Shown: in pieces, positions 38,691-47,273 of the stretch
How positions within the stretch are numbered: position 1 is the stretch's first letter
Layout: every line of letters begins with the position of its first letter
Position numbers and translations under genes: made by a program
Assembly (NCBI GenBank): GCA_041658565.1
Contig: JBAZZY010000003.1
Coordinates: forward strand, 1 to 64,000
Direction: 5' to 3'
DNA from: Actinomycetota bacterium
GTDB taxonomy: Bacteria; Actinomycetota; AC-67
Length of the DNA stretch: 64,000 bases
The notes under the pieces: generated by a model
Databases searched by the model: none
Told to the model about the DNA's origin: nothing
The model's input: only the letters and a program-made list of their open reading frames with translations

Positions 38691-41327
38691 ATGCGGCGTA
38701 GTCGGGTTGTCCTTTCTGCATTGCTTGCAATCGCGGCGTTGGTCGCGCCCGGACCGGGGCGGGCATCCGGGTTTCCGCCCGATGATGCAGTCTTGGCTGG
38801 AACGATCTTGCCGCCGGGGGCCGACTACGCGCACGCGATCTCGGAGGTTTCGGCCTACGACAACCTGGCCTACGAGTATCCCCAACTGACCGAAGACACG
38901 CTCTTCCGTTATTTCAAGAACGCCGGCTTCGGCCCTGAGGGCACCATCGCGCGCGAGTACTCGCCCCGGCCGGGCGTGAAGGTCCTGCGCGATGAGCGCT
39001 GGGGGGTGCCCCACGTCTACGGCGACACCGACGAAGACGTGTGGTTCGGTGCGGGTTACGTCTCGGCCGAGGACCGTCTTCCGATCATGGACCTGCTTCG
39101 TGCCATCGGTCGCGGAGAGGCGTTCGAACTTCTTGAGACGACGCCCGCGTGGATGGCAGACGCGGAATGGGTCCGCTTGTACGGCTACACCGAAGAGGAG
39201 TTCCAAGAGCAACTCGCGCGTTTGCCGAAGGAGTTCGGCGACGACGGCGAGGAGGTGCTGGTCTCGATGCGCGAGTTCATCGACGGAGTGAACGACTACG
39301 TCGCGCGCATCCACCGGGCCGAAGTCCCCCTTCCCGACGGGTACCGCGAGATCGGCCGGATGCCTGCCCCGTGGAGAGAAACCGACATCGTGGCGGTGAC
39401 CACGGTGATTCGGGCGATGTTCGGCGCCGGCGGCGGCGGTGAACTGCGAAACGCGCAGGTGCTCGGCAGCCTCGAGCAAGAGTTCGGACTCGTGGGTGGT
39501 CGCGGCATCTACGAGGACTTCCGCAACCGGAACAACCACGATGGTCCTTCTCAGACCGGCCTGTCGTTCCCCTACATGCAGCGAGACGAATCGCAGATCG
39601 TCCCCGCCGCAAATGTGCGCACCTTCTCGACCGGCAAGCCCGGCGTGCAGGTGCTGCTCGAGAACCTCGCTCCGTTGAGCAGTCCCGCCGTGCGCTTGGG
39701 CGAGATCGGGCGCTTGGCGGATCGAGCGACGATTCGCTGGGACCGTTTGAAGTTGGACACGCCGCTCGGTTCGATCGATCTGCGTCCTCGCGGGTTGTCC
39801 AATGCGGTCGTCGTCGGAGCATCTCGTTCGGCGACCGGCCGGCCGATGCTTCTCGGTGGGCCGCAAACCGGGTACTTCTCGCCCGAGATCTTGATGGAAG
39901 TCGATTTGCACGGCCCAACGATTCACGCGCGCGGCGCCGCGTTCCCGGGGATCTCGATGTTCGTACTCCTGGGACGTAGCAGCAACGCGGCCTGGACCGC
40001 GACCGCGGGCGGCGGCGACATGATCGACACTCGCATCGAGTTGCTGTGCGAGGCGGACGGGTCCGCACCGACGGAGCACTCGACGAGTTATATGTTCCGC
40101 GGTTCCTGCGAACCCATGAACCGCCGCTTGGTTCGCTCGCTTCCGCACCTGCCCGGCGTTGCCGGTTACCGCGCGCTTCCGGACATCTACGCCGAGCGCA
40201 CGATTCACGGTCCGGTCATCGCGCGCGGAACCGTTGACGGGCGTCCCGTTGCCGTCGCGCGCCAGCGCTCGACGTACGGGCGTGAAGCAGACTCGGCGAT
40301 CGCCTTCTTGCGGCTGAACCGCAATGAGGCGTGCTCGGGTGAGGAGTTCGTCAAGATCATGGCGGACGTGAACCTCAGTACCAACTGGATGTATGCAGGT
40401 GCGAAGGACATCGCCTACATGCACGGAGGGCTCTACCCGCGACGCCCCGCGTCGGTGGACCCGGATCTTCCGGTCTGGGGGACCGGCGAGTGGGAGTGGG
40501 ATGGTTTCCTGACTCCTGCCGAGCACCCGCACGAGATCAACCCGGCGTCCGGGTTCATGACCTCGTGGAACAACCGTCCAGGCCGCGACTGGGGTGCGGC
40601 CGATTCGAAGTGGGGGTGGTCTTCTCTCTATCGGTCGAGGATGCTGCACGACCGCGTTGCGGCCGACGATTCGATCACCGTGGTCGAACTCGTGCAGTTG
40701 ATGGAGGAAGCCGGACTCACCGATATGCGAGCGTCCTACGACCTTCCGCTCGCGTTGCGGGTTCTGAACGCCGGCACGGCGCCGTCGGCGCGCGCGGCGC
40801 AGATGAAGGAGATCCTGAGCGCGTGGGTTGCTTCGGGTGCCCTGCGGCGGGACTCAGATCACGATGGGCGCTATGAGCATGGATCTGCGGTCGCGATCAT
40901 GGACCAATGGTGGTCGGGGATGATCCACTCGATCTATGACCCGGTCTTGGGTGACGTGACTCGCATCCCGCTCGGATTCGACAACGCGCCGGGACCGACG
41001 GGCAGCGCATACCAGGACGGGTTCTACGGTCAGATCTGGACCGATCTGTCGCAGGTTCTGGAGGACGCGATCAACTCCACGACGTCGCAGGTCTATTGCG
41101 GAAGCACAACGGCCGGCACGACCGGGACTCTCTCGGATTGCGCTGGGGCGTTGTGGGCCTCGCTCGACGCAGCAGGTGCGGCGCTTGCGGGAAGCCAAGG
41201 AGAGGATCCGTCCGCGTGGGACATGAATCCCGAACTCGAGCGCATCCGGTTCCTGCCGGGTGCGGCGATCTCGATGCACTGGGTGAACCGCCCGACGTTC
41301 CAGCAACTCACCGTCTTCGGGGAGTAG
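38691..41327 (+). CDS. Penicillin acylase family N-terminal nucleophile hydrolase
   Basis: This 878-residue exported amidase of the penicillin/acyl-homoserine-lactone acylase family has a signal peptide (MRRSRVVLSALLAIAALVAPGPGRAS). The alpha-chain region includes 'VKVLRDERWGVPHVYGDTDEDVWFGAGYVSAEDRLPIMDLLRAIGRGEAFELL'. The expected self-cleavage site exposes Ser in 'RPRGLSNAVVVGASRSATGRPMLLGGPQ', the nucleophile of the beta chain. 'AFPGISMFVLLGRSSNAAWTATAGGGDMIDTRIELL' corresponds to the substrate-pocket and oxyanion segment. Start ATG 38691 follows GAGGGGAG. Natural substrates of such enzymes are often N-acyl amides, including quorum signals; this one cannot be assigned. Confidence 0.88.
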   Translation: MRRSRVVLSALLAIAALVAPGPGRASGFPPDDAVLAGTILPPGADYAHAISEVSAYDNLAYEYPQLTEDTLFRYFKNAGFGPEGTIAREYSPRPGVKVLRDERWGVPHVYGDTDEDVWFGAGYVSAEDRLPIMDLLRAIGRGEAFELLETTPAWMADAEWVRLYGYTEEEFQEQLARLPKEFGDDGEEVLVSMREFIDGVNDYVARIHRAEVPLPDGYREIGRMPAPWRETDIVAVTTVIRAMFGAGGGGELRNAQVLGSLEQEFGLVGGRGIYEDFRNRNNHDGPSQTGLSFPYMQRDESQIVPAANVRTFSTGKPGVQVLLENLAPLSSPAVRLGEIGRLADRATIRWDRLKLDTPLGSIDLRPRGLSNAVVVGASRSATGRPMLLGGPQTGYFSPEILMEVDLHGPTIHARGAAFPGISMFVLLGRSSNAAWTATAGGGDMIDTRIELLCEADGSAPTEHSTSYMFRGSCEPMNRRLVRSLPHLPGVAGYRALPDIYAERTIHGPVIARGTVDGRPVAVARQRSTYGREADSAIAFLRLNRNEACSGEEFVKIMADVNLSTNWMYAGAKDIAYMHGGLYPRRPASVDPDLPVWGTGEWEWDGFLTPAEHPHEINPASGFMTSWNNRPGRDWGAADSKWGWSSLYRSRMLHDRVAADDSITVVELVQLMEEAGLTDMRASYDLPLALRVLNAGTAPSARAAQMKEILSAWVASGALRRDSDHDGRYEHGSAVAIMDQWWSGMIHSIYDPVLGDVTRIPLGFDNAPGPTGSAYQDGFYGQIWTDLSQVLEDAINSTTSQVYCGSTTAGTTGTLSDCAGALWASLDAAGAALAGSQGEDPSAWDMNPELERIRFLPGAAISMHWVNRPTFQQLTVFGE

Positions 41328-41335
41328 CGAGCCTG

Positions 41336-42019
41336 CTACGAGTTCGTCCTTGATCCGTTCACGAAGACGCCGTCGCGCATGTGAAGCGCGCGCGTGGCGA
41401 ATCCGGTGACGGTGCGGTCGTGCGTGACCAGGATTACGGTTTGGCCGTGCTCGCGCGACAGGCGCGCGAGCAGGTTCACGATCTCTTCTCCGTTGCGTGT
41501 GTCGAGGTTGCCGGTGGGCTCGTCGGCGAGGATGACGCGCGGGTCGTTAGCGAGCGCGCGCGCGATGGCGACGCGCTGTTGCTCGCCGCCGGAGAGCTGC
41601 GACGGCAGGTGAGCGGCGCGCGCTCCGAGGCCGACTTCCTCCAGCCGCGCCGATGCCTTCTCGCGCCGCGCCGCCGGCTTCATGCGAAGCGGCGCGAGTG
41701 CCGCTTCGACGTTCTCGACGGCAGTCAGCGTTGGAATGAGGTTGAACTGCTGGAATACGAATCCGAACGCGCGCAGGCGCAGGTCTGCCAACTGGCGCTC
41801 GCCGAGTCTTTCGAGGTCGTGATCTTCGAACGTTACGGTCCCTTCGGTTGGGCGGTCGAGACCGCCGAGCAACTGCAGCAGGGTGGTCTTTCCCGATCCG
41901 CTTGCGCCTTCGATCACGAGGAATTCCCCCGCCGGAATCGAAAGGTCGACGCCGTCTACCGCATTGATGGTGGCGTCGCCTTGGCGGTAGCGCTTGAAGA
42001 CGTTCTTCAACTCGTACAT
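41336..42019 (-). CDS. ABC transporter ATP-binding protein, MacB/LolD type
   Basis: This 227-residue ATPase partners the FtsX-type permease encoded four bases upstream. It has Walker A 'IEGASGSGKTTLLQLLGG', the Q-loop 'FGFVFQQFNLIPTLTAVENV', the signature 'LPSQLSGGEQQRVAIARAL', Walker B 'RVILADEPTGNLD' and the switch His in 'VILVTHD'. MacB-type systems are mechanotransmitters that act on envelope or lipoprotein substrates rather than true importers. The ATG at 42019 (MYELKNVFKRY) follows TAAGGG; the longer frame upstream overlaps the permease and is not needed. Confidence 0.92.
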   Translation of the reverse strand: MYELKNVFKRYRQGDATINAVDGVDLSIPAGEFLVIEGASGSGKTTLLQLLGGLDRPTEGTVTFEDHDLERLGERQLADLRLRAFGFVFQQFNLIPTLTAVENVEAALAPLRMKPAARREKASARLEEVGLGARAAHLPSQLSGGEQQRVAIARALANDPRVILADEPTGNLDTRNGEEIVNLLARLSREHGQTVILVTHDRTVTGFATRALHMRDGVFVNGSRTNS

Positions 42020-42023
42020 GCCC

Positions 42024-43700
42024 TTATCCAATCTCTCGAAGCGCGTCGGCGGGGCGAAGGCGGGCGGCACGCAGTGCGCCGACTGCGCCGGACACCAACC
42101 CGCCGAGGAGCGCCAGGCCGAAGGCCAGCATCAGCAGCGACGCGTCGATCGGCGCGCGCAGGGCAATCGTGTCTGTTGCGGCAGTCGAGACCTGCCCGAG
42201 TCCAAAGATAGCCCCGGTGGATGTCGTCGACGCGGCGCTGGCTTGAAGCGGCGGTGCGAAGGCCGCGATTGCCAGGGCCGTCACAATTCCTAATCCGATC
42301 CCAATGATTCCGCCCAGCGCGCCTTGCGCCAGCGATTCTCCGACGACCTGGCGCACGACGAGTCCCTTGCTCCAGCCGATGGCCTTGAGCGTCCCGAGTT
42401 CGCGTACGCGCTTGCTCACCGAGGACAACGTCAGCAGGCTCGCGATCAGAAACGCCGCGATCAGCAATACGGTGCTGAGCATCGTGCCGAGTCGGTCGGC
42501 TAGACCGGCTGCATCGACCAGTGAGCCGCTCACGCGCGCGGCGACGTCTTCGGCGCTGGTCACTTGGGCGCCGGGGAAGGCTGAGGCGATGTCGGCGCTG
42601 AGCCCCTTCACGGTGCCTGCGTCCGCTGCGCGCACGAGCAGCACGTTCACGCGTCCTTTGCGCGCCGAGAGCTTCTGGAGGGTATCGAGTGGAATGTAGA
42701 CGTCTGCCGCTTGGCCGCCCAATGGAGGCTTGGCGAAGCCGACTACGGTGATCTTGGTTCCGTTGAGGTCGAGCGTGTGTCCGACAGCGATTCCCTGTCG
42801 CTGCGCATACGCGTCCGAGAGCACGCCCTCAGCGGTCCCGTTTGCGCTCAAGAACTTGCCCGCGGTCAGCTGCGACTCCGTGATCAAGCCGAGGTCCGGC
42901 TTCGCCAGGTCCACGCCGGCGATGGTGTAGGTCTCGCTGGTGATGTCGGTCTCGGGCGGGTTCAGCGCCTGGCGGATGGTGCGCTCCGGCACGTTCACCG
43001 AGCCCCTGAAGCGCAGCAGGCGCTCGGGCATGCACTCCCCGAACGCGTCGCGCGGGCTCTTGCCGGACTTGCGTTGCTTGTCGAAGCACTCCTCCATCAC
43101 CTTGCGCTCGGCGGTGGTGGGGGGCGACACGTTCTGCTCGACGGTGATGGTCTCGCCGCCGGTTTGGATCTCGGCGACGATCTCGGGGACCGTGCCTTCC
43201 TGGTGGACGGCAAGCAGGGTCAAGCCGGTGCCTACCGCCGCGACCCCTTCTATCTTGGCGACATCGGCGGCTTGTTCGGCCGGGAACGTCAACTGTGTGG
43301 CCGGCAGGAAGTAGGTGTGCACGAACTTGTCGCCGGCATCCCCGAGCTTCGACAGGTCGGTGATCACCGACTGGTTCTCCTTGATGAGCGCGGCTTGGTC
43401 CTCGGCGGAGATCGCGGCGCGCGCGCCGCCGAATCTCCCGAACCCGAATCCTCCGGGGCCCTCTTCGGGCGTCCCGGCCGCCGGCGACGGGGTCGCCGTG
43501 GCGACCGGTCTGGTGACCATCAGGTCCGTTCCCACGCTGGCGAGCGGGTTCAAGACGTCCCGCTGCGCTTCGTCCAGCCCGTTGGACACCGATGTGATGG
43601 CGGCAACGAGGCCGACGCCGAGTGCCAACCCGAGCACCGTTAGCACGGTACGTCCGGCGCGCCGTCGCAACTCGTTGCGTATGTAGGTCAAGAAGAACAC
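42024..43700 (-). CDS. FtsX/MacB-type ABC transporter permease
   Basis: This 558-residue permease has one N-terminal transmembrane helix ('RAGRTVLTVLGLALGVGLVAAITSVSNGL'), a large extracytoplasmic domain (about 60-370) and three C-terminal helices ('TMLSTVLLIAAFLIASLLTLSSVSKRVRELGTLKAIGWSKGLVVRQVVGESL', a classical FtsX signature, and the last two helices ending 'AARLRPADALREIG'). The periplasmic part has a Pro/Gly-rich insert near residue 75-95. The start is GTG 43700 with AAAGGA six bases upstream. It forms a two-gene unit with the ATPase and sits directly downstream of the OmpR-type two-component genes, which may control it. Confidence 0.9.
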   Translation of the reverse strand: MFFLTYIRNELRRRAGRTVLTVLGLALGVGLVAAITSVSNGLDEAQRDVLNPLASVGTDLMVTRPVATATPSPAAGTPEEGPGGFGFGRFGGARAAISAEDQAALIKENQSVITDLSKLGDAGDKFVHTYFLPATQLTFPAEQAADVAKIEGVAAVGTGLTLLAVHQEGTVPEIVAEIQTGGETITVEQNVSPPTTAERKVMEECFDKQRKSGKSPRDAFGECMPERLLRFRGSVNVPERTIRQALNPPETDITSETYTIAGVDLAKPDLGLITESQLTAGKFLSANGTAEGVLSDAYAQRQGIAVGHTLDLNGTKITVVGFAKPPLGGQAADVYIPLDTLQKLSARKGRVNVLLVRAADAGTVKGLSADIASAFPGAQVTSAEDVAARVSGSLVDAAGLADRLGTMLSTVLLIAAFLIASLLTLSSVSKRVRELGTLKAIGWSKGLVVRQVVGESLAQGALGGIIGIGLGIVTALAIAAFAPPLQASAASTTSTGAIFGLGQVSTAATDTIALRAPIDASLLMLAFGLALLGGLVSGAVGALRAARLRPADALREIG

Positions 43701-43785
43701 GTTGAGTCCTTTCGTCCGCTTGCGCGGTCATTCTGATGCGCGCGTCTTTGGTTCGGCTGGGAGCCGGCTGTGAGCAGCCTGAGGA

Positions 43786-45216
43786 TCACGAGTTCTCCGA
43801 GCCGGTCCGGGGGAGCCGCACGCGGAAGGTCGCGCCGCCGCCCGGCTCGCCGGAAACCCCGATCGTTCCGCCATGAGCCTCGACGATCGCCGCTGCAATC
43901 GATAGCCCGAGACCGGCGCCGGGTCGACCTGCGCGCGCCGAGGCGGCACGCCAGAACCGCTCAAACACGTGTGCGGCGATCTCGGGGGGGACTCCCGGAC
44001 CTTGGTCGGAGACCTCCAACTCCATGAACTCTTCCGACGCCCGCACGATTACCTTAACGGGCGTGCCGGCGGGCGTGTGTGCGAGGGCGTTTCCGACGAT
44101 GTTCGCTGCGACCTGACGCAGTCGCGCTTCGTCGCCGGATACGATTGCGGTCTCCGGCGCGGAGAACTCGATGACGCGCTCTGGAGCGATGGCGCGCGCG
44201 TCGTCGACTACGTCGGAGGCGATCGAGCGAAGGTCTACCGGCGCGCGCTCCAGCGGCCGGCCTTGATCGAGTCGTGCGAGCAGCAGCAGGTCGTCGACGA
44301 GGATGCCCATGCGCGCGCCTTCTTCTTCGATGCGTCGCATCGCGGTCGCCAAATCGTCGGGTCGGGTTTCGGCGCCTCGCCGAAACAACTCCGCGTAGCC
44401 TCGGATCGAGGTCAGCGGGGTGCGCAGTTCGTGGGAGGCGTCGGCGACGAATCTGCGCAGACGGTCTTCGGACTCCCGGCGCGCGGTGAATGACTGCTCG
44501 ATGGTTCCCAACATCGTGTTGAGCGCGATCCCCAGGCGGCCGACCTCGGTGCGTGAATCCTCGTGCTCGATCCGGCGAGAAAGGTCGCCGGCGGCGATTG
44601 ACCCGGCGGTAGTCGCGATGCGCTCAAGGGGTCGAAGTTCGCGGCGGACCAGCCATAGGGCCAGCCCCGCTAGTGCGGCGAGAACTGTGAGAGCGGCGGT
44701 GCTTTCGACGAATGCCAGCCGACGTAGCGTTTGCGCAACGTCGAAGAGCGGGACGGCCACAGTGAGCGTGTAGCGGCCGGCTATGCGCGTGCTGAGCGCT
44801 CGGAATTCGAACGGCGCGCCATCGGCGCCGACGGTAAAGGCCAAAGCGTCGTCGCTTCGTTCCGCCACCAGCGCCGTTGTCAGTTGTGGTTTCGGAGGGG
44901 TGGTGTCGCCGTAGTCGAACGATCCGCTGGTGACTACGAAACCCCGGTCGTCGCGGATCTCGCCGTAGGTCAACGGCGGGAGCAGCGACGACTGCGATCC
45001 TCCGGGGTGCATGGAGCGCGGCATCACGAACCCGTCCGGGGCGGCGGAGCGGCTCAACAAGGCGCGCGCCACCGGAGCCTGCGCCGCGACGAGCTGGTCG
45101 TCGATGCGCGCTAGGAGGAACGATCGCAGCATGGAGTGAGTCGCGAAACCCGATACCGCCAGTCCGACCGTCGCCAGCGCGATCAGTCCGAGCAGTAGCC
45201 GCGCGCGCAGCGTCAC
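43786..45216 (-). CDS. Sensor histidine kinase, OmpR-partner type
   Basis: This 476-residue membrane kinase has an N-terminal helix (8-30), an extracytoplasmic sensor domain (about 31-165), a second helix ('STAALTVLAALAGLALWLV'), a HAMP domain ('RPLERIATTAGSIAAGDLSRRIEHEDSRTEVGRLGIALNTML'), the phospho-acceptor His in 'FVADASHELRTPLTSIRGYAELF', and ATPase boxes 'NALAHTPAGTPV', 'VSDQGPGVPPEIAAHVFERF' and 'GAGLGLSIAAAIVEAHGG'. The start is GTG 45216, overlapping the stop of the response regulator by four bases. The layout resembles MprB/TcrY-type kinases. The signal is unknown; envelope stress is a plausible guess given the MacB-type transporter next to it. Confidence 0.92.
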   Translation of the reverse strand: MTLRARLLLGLIALATVGLAVSGFATHSMLRSFLLARIDDQLVAAQAPVARALLSRSAAPDGFVMPRSMHPGGSQSSLLPPLTYGEIRDDRGFVVTSGSFDYGDTTPPKPQLTTALVAERSDDALAFTVGADGAPFEFRALSTRIAGRYTLTVAVPLFDVAQTLRRLAFVESTAALTVLAALAGLALWLVRRELRPLERIATTAGSIAAGDLSRRIEHEDSRTEVGRLGIALNTMLGTIEQSFTARRESEDRLRRFVADASHELRTPLTSIRGYAELFRRGAETRPDDLATAMRRIEEEGARMGILVDDLLLLARLDQGRPLERAPVDLRSIASDVVDDARAIAPERVIEFSAPETAIVSGDEARLRQVAANIVGNALAHTPAGTPVKVIVRASEEFMELEVSDQGPGVPPEIAAHVFERFWRAASARAGRPGAGLGLSIAAAIVEAHGGTIGVSGEPGGGATFRVRLPRTGSENS

Positions 45217-45914
45217 GACGAGGTGTCCTTCGGAAGTCGCAGGCTGTATCCGGCGCTGCGGATCGTGTGAATGAGCGGTGGTCCGAGGGCATCGATCTTC
45301 TTGCGAAGGTAGCTGATGTAGGTTTCCACGACGTTGGCGTCCCCGCCGAAGTCGTAGTTCCAGACGTGGTCGAGGATCTGAGCTTTGGACAGGACTCGCC
45401 GCGGGTTCAGCATGAGATATCGCAGCAGTTTGAACTCGGTGGCCGTCAGCTCGATGGAGTGTTGCGCGCGCCAGACCTCGCGCGTGTCGTCGTCGAGTTC
45501 GAGATCGGCGAACTCCAGGCGTGCGGTCCGGTTTGCGTGCGGTCCGGCGCGACGCAGTACGGCCTGCACTCGCGCGACGAGTTCGGCCAGGCTGAAGGGC
45601 TTCGTAACGTAGTCGTCGCCGCCGGCCGTGAGGCCTCGGATCTTGTCTTCGGTGGCATCACGGGCGGTGAGGAACAGCACCGGAACCCGGGAGCCGCCGT
45701 TGCCGAGCCGCCGGACGACTTCGAAGCCGTCGAGATCGGGGAGCATCACGTCGAGCACGATCAGGTCGGGACCAAACGAAGCGGCCGTCGAGATCGCGGT
45801 TCGTCCGGAACCCGCCGTTTCGACGTGGTACCCCTCGTATCGCAAGGCTGTGGCGACGAGGTCGGTGATGTTCGACTCGTCGTCAACGACCAGGATGCGA
45901 GCTTTCTTTGTCAC
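45213..45914 (-). CDS. OmpR-family response regulator
   Basis: This 233-residue regulator has a receiver domain ('ARILVVDDESNITDLVATALRYEGYHVETAGSGRTAI', phospho-Asp in 'DLIVLDVMLPDLDGFEVVRRLG', Lys in 'DDYVTKPFSLAELVARV') and a C-terminal winged helix ('EVWRAQHSIELTATEFKLLRYLMLNPRRVLSKAQILDHVWNYDFGGDANVVETYISYLRKKID'). The start is GTG 45914 (VTKKARIL) with GGAGA seven bases upstream; the longer frame upstream lacks similarity. It is co-translated with the kinase and divergent from the radical SAM genes, so it may also act on that promoter. Confidence 0.93.
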   Translation of the reverse strand: MTKKARILVVDDESNITDLVATALRYEGYHVETAGSGRTAISTAASFGPDLIVLDVMLPDLDGFEVVRRLGNGGSRVPVLFLTARDATEDKIRGLTAGGDDYVTKPFSLAELVARVQAVLRRAGPHANRTARLEFADLELDDDTREVWRAQHSIELTATEFKLLRYLMLNPRRVLSKAQILDHVWNYDFGGDANVVETYISYLRKKIDALGPPLIHTIRSAGYSLRLPKDTSS

Positions 45915-46065
45915 CGTTGGATCTCCCGGCCGGGATACTAGCCCGGCTTCCTGTGAATCGCCTGTGAGGCCGCTGAGCGGGCCATGAGGCCCCCCGGCGT
46001 CCCGACGAAGACGGGTCCTCCGGCCCGTTTCGTCCATTCGCGTTGGGGCGATTCTGAAGGGAAGC

Positions 46066-46102
46066 ACGGAGAGGCTCCGTCTTCTTTCGACCTCCGGGGA
46101 GG
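46066..46102 (+). promoter_or_regulatory. Leader hairpins before the radical SAM genes, ribosome site sequestered
   Basis: ACGGAG-AGG-CTCCGT (46066-46080) is followed by CTTCTTT, like an intrinsic terminator or attenuator. Ten bases on, CCTCC-GG-GGAGG (46091-46102) folds the ribosome-binding GGAGG of the TTG start at 46112 into a stem. Together they look like an expression platform, but no aptamer was recognised upstream. Confidence 0.4.
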
Positions 46103-46111
46103 TACGAACTG

Positions 46112-47263
46112 TTGTCGTCGCACGCACAGCATCCTGAATCCCAAGGTGGCGCGGGGTTGGCGCCCGGCGCGCGCGCGATGCGAGCGGAGCGCGACGGGCG
46201 GCTTGCATCTTGGGACGTCAACACCGCGCCGTTTACGGTCGCGTGGGAACTGACGCGCGCCTGTGCCTATGTGTGTCTGCACTGCCGGGCCGACGCACAG
46301 CCGTATCGCGACCCCAACGAACTCACGACCGAAGAGATATTCGCCGTCGTGGACGACCTTGCCCGCTTCGGGTCGAGCATCCTGGTGCTGACGGGCGGTG
46401 ACCCGATGGCGCGGCCGGATCTCGAGGACATCGCTGCGCGCGCGCACTCCCTCGGACTGCGTGTGGCCCTGTCTCCGAGCGCAACGGCTCGCGTGACGCG
46501 CAAGAGACTCGTTTCGCTGCGCGAGGCAGGGGTGCGGCGTGTGGCGCTGTCTCTCGACGGGGTCGATGCGGCCGTGCATGACGGATTCCGCGGACTTCCC
46601 GGATCGTTCGCGCGAACTAAGAGCATCACGCAGACCCTGGCGGAGGAGGATCTCGCCCTGCAGATCAACACCACCGTTGCTCGCCACAACGTGGAGAGTC
46701 TTCCCGAGATGGCCCGGGTGGTTGCCGGCATGGAGCCCGTGCAGTGGAGTCTGTTCTTCCTCGTCCCGACGGGGCGCGCGCAGATCGCGACGATGTTGTC
46801 GGCGGCAGAGCATGAGCGCCTCTTCAACTGGATCTACGACCTGTCTCACGTGGCGCCGTTCGACATCAAGGTTACGGAGGCTCCCGCGTACCGCCGCGTT
46901 GTCGCCGCGCGCAACGGCCAGGGCGCGAACGCTCCGGTGGCCGGCGCCGGGTACCGGTTTGCGGACGGACTCGATCGTCCCGCGGTCGGCATCGGCGACG
47001 GCAAGGGGTTCATGTTCATCTCGCATACCGGCGACGTGACGCCCAGCGGTTTCTTGCCGTTCACTGCAGGCAACGTCCGCGAACGATCGGCCGTCGAGAT
47101 CTATCGTGACTCGCCGATCTTCCGCGCTTTGCGTGATCCCGCGGCACTCAAGGGCGGTTGCGGCTCGTGCGAGTTCAACTCGTTGTGCGGCGGGAGCCGG
47201 TCGCGCGCCTACGCCGTCACCGGCGACTACCTCGCGGCGGATCCCGCCTGCGTGCTCGCCTAG
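46112..47263 (+). CDS. Radical SAM/SPASM protein (TIGR04053/AhbD-like)
   Basis: This 383-residue radical SAM enzyme has the 4Fe-4S cluster motif C51-x3-C55-x2-C58 in 'TRACAYVCLHCRADAQPYRDPNELTTEE', 'ILVLTGGDPMARPDLEDI' (SAM binding) and a C-terminal SPASM region with cysteines in 'GGCGSCEFNSLCGGSRSRAYAVTGDY'. It resembles the actinobacterial family modelled as TIGR04053 and, more distantly, heme b synthase AhbD of the alternative siroheme-based heme route. The start is TTG 46112 with GGGGAGG nine bases upstream; ATG 46178 is an alternative. It is followed by an AhbC/NirJ-like gene with a ribosome site overlapping its stop, so the two form an operon. Confidence 0.85.
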   Translation: MSSHAQHPESQGGAGLAPGARAMRAERDGRLASWDVNTAPFTVAWELTRACAYVCLHCRADAQPYRDPNELTTEEIFAVVDDLARFGSSILVLTGGDPMARPDLEDIAARAHSLGLRVALSPSATARVTRKRLVSLREAGVRRVALSLDGVDAAVHDGFRGLPGSFARTKSITQTLAEEDLALQINTTVARHNVESLPEMARVVAGMEPVQWSLFFLVPTGRAQIATMLSAAEHERLFNWIYDLSHVAPFDIKVTEAPAYRRVVAARNGQGANAPVAGAGYRFADGLDRPAVGIGDGKGFMFISHTGDVTPSGFLPFTAGNVRERSAVEIYRDSPIFRALRDPAALKGGCGSCEFNSLCGGSRSRAYAVTGDYLAADPACVLA

Positions 47264-47273
47264 GAGGAGCACC

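Noticed and set aside
38655..40649. Minus-strand open frame of 664 codons opposite the penicillin acylase gene
   Set aside because: It is antisense to a protein with clear family motifs; its composition is Arg/His/Val-rich and typical of GC-rich shadow frames.
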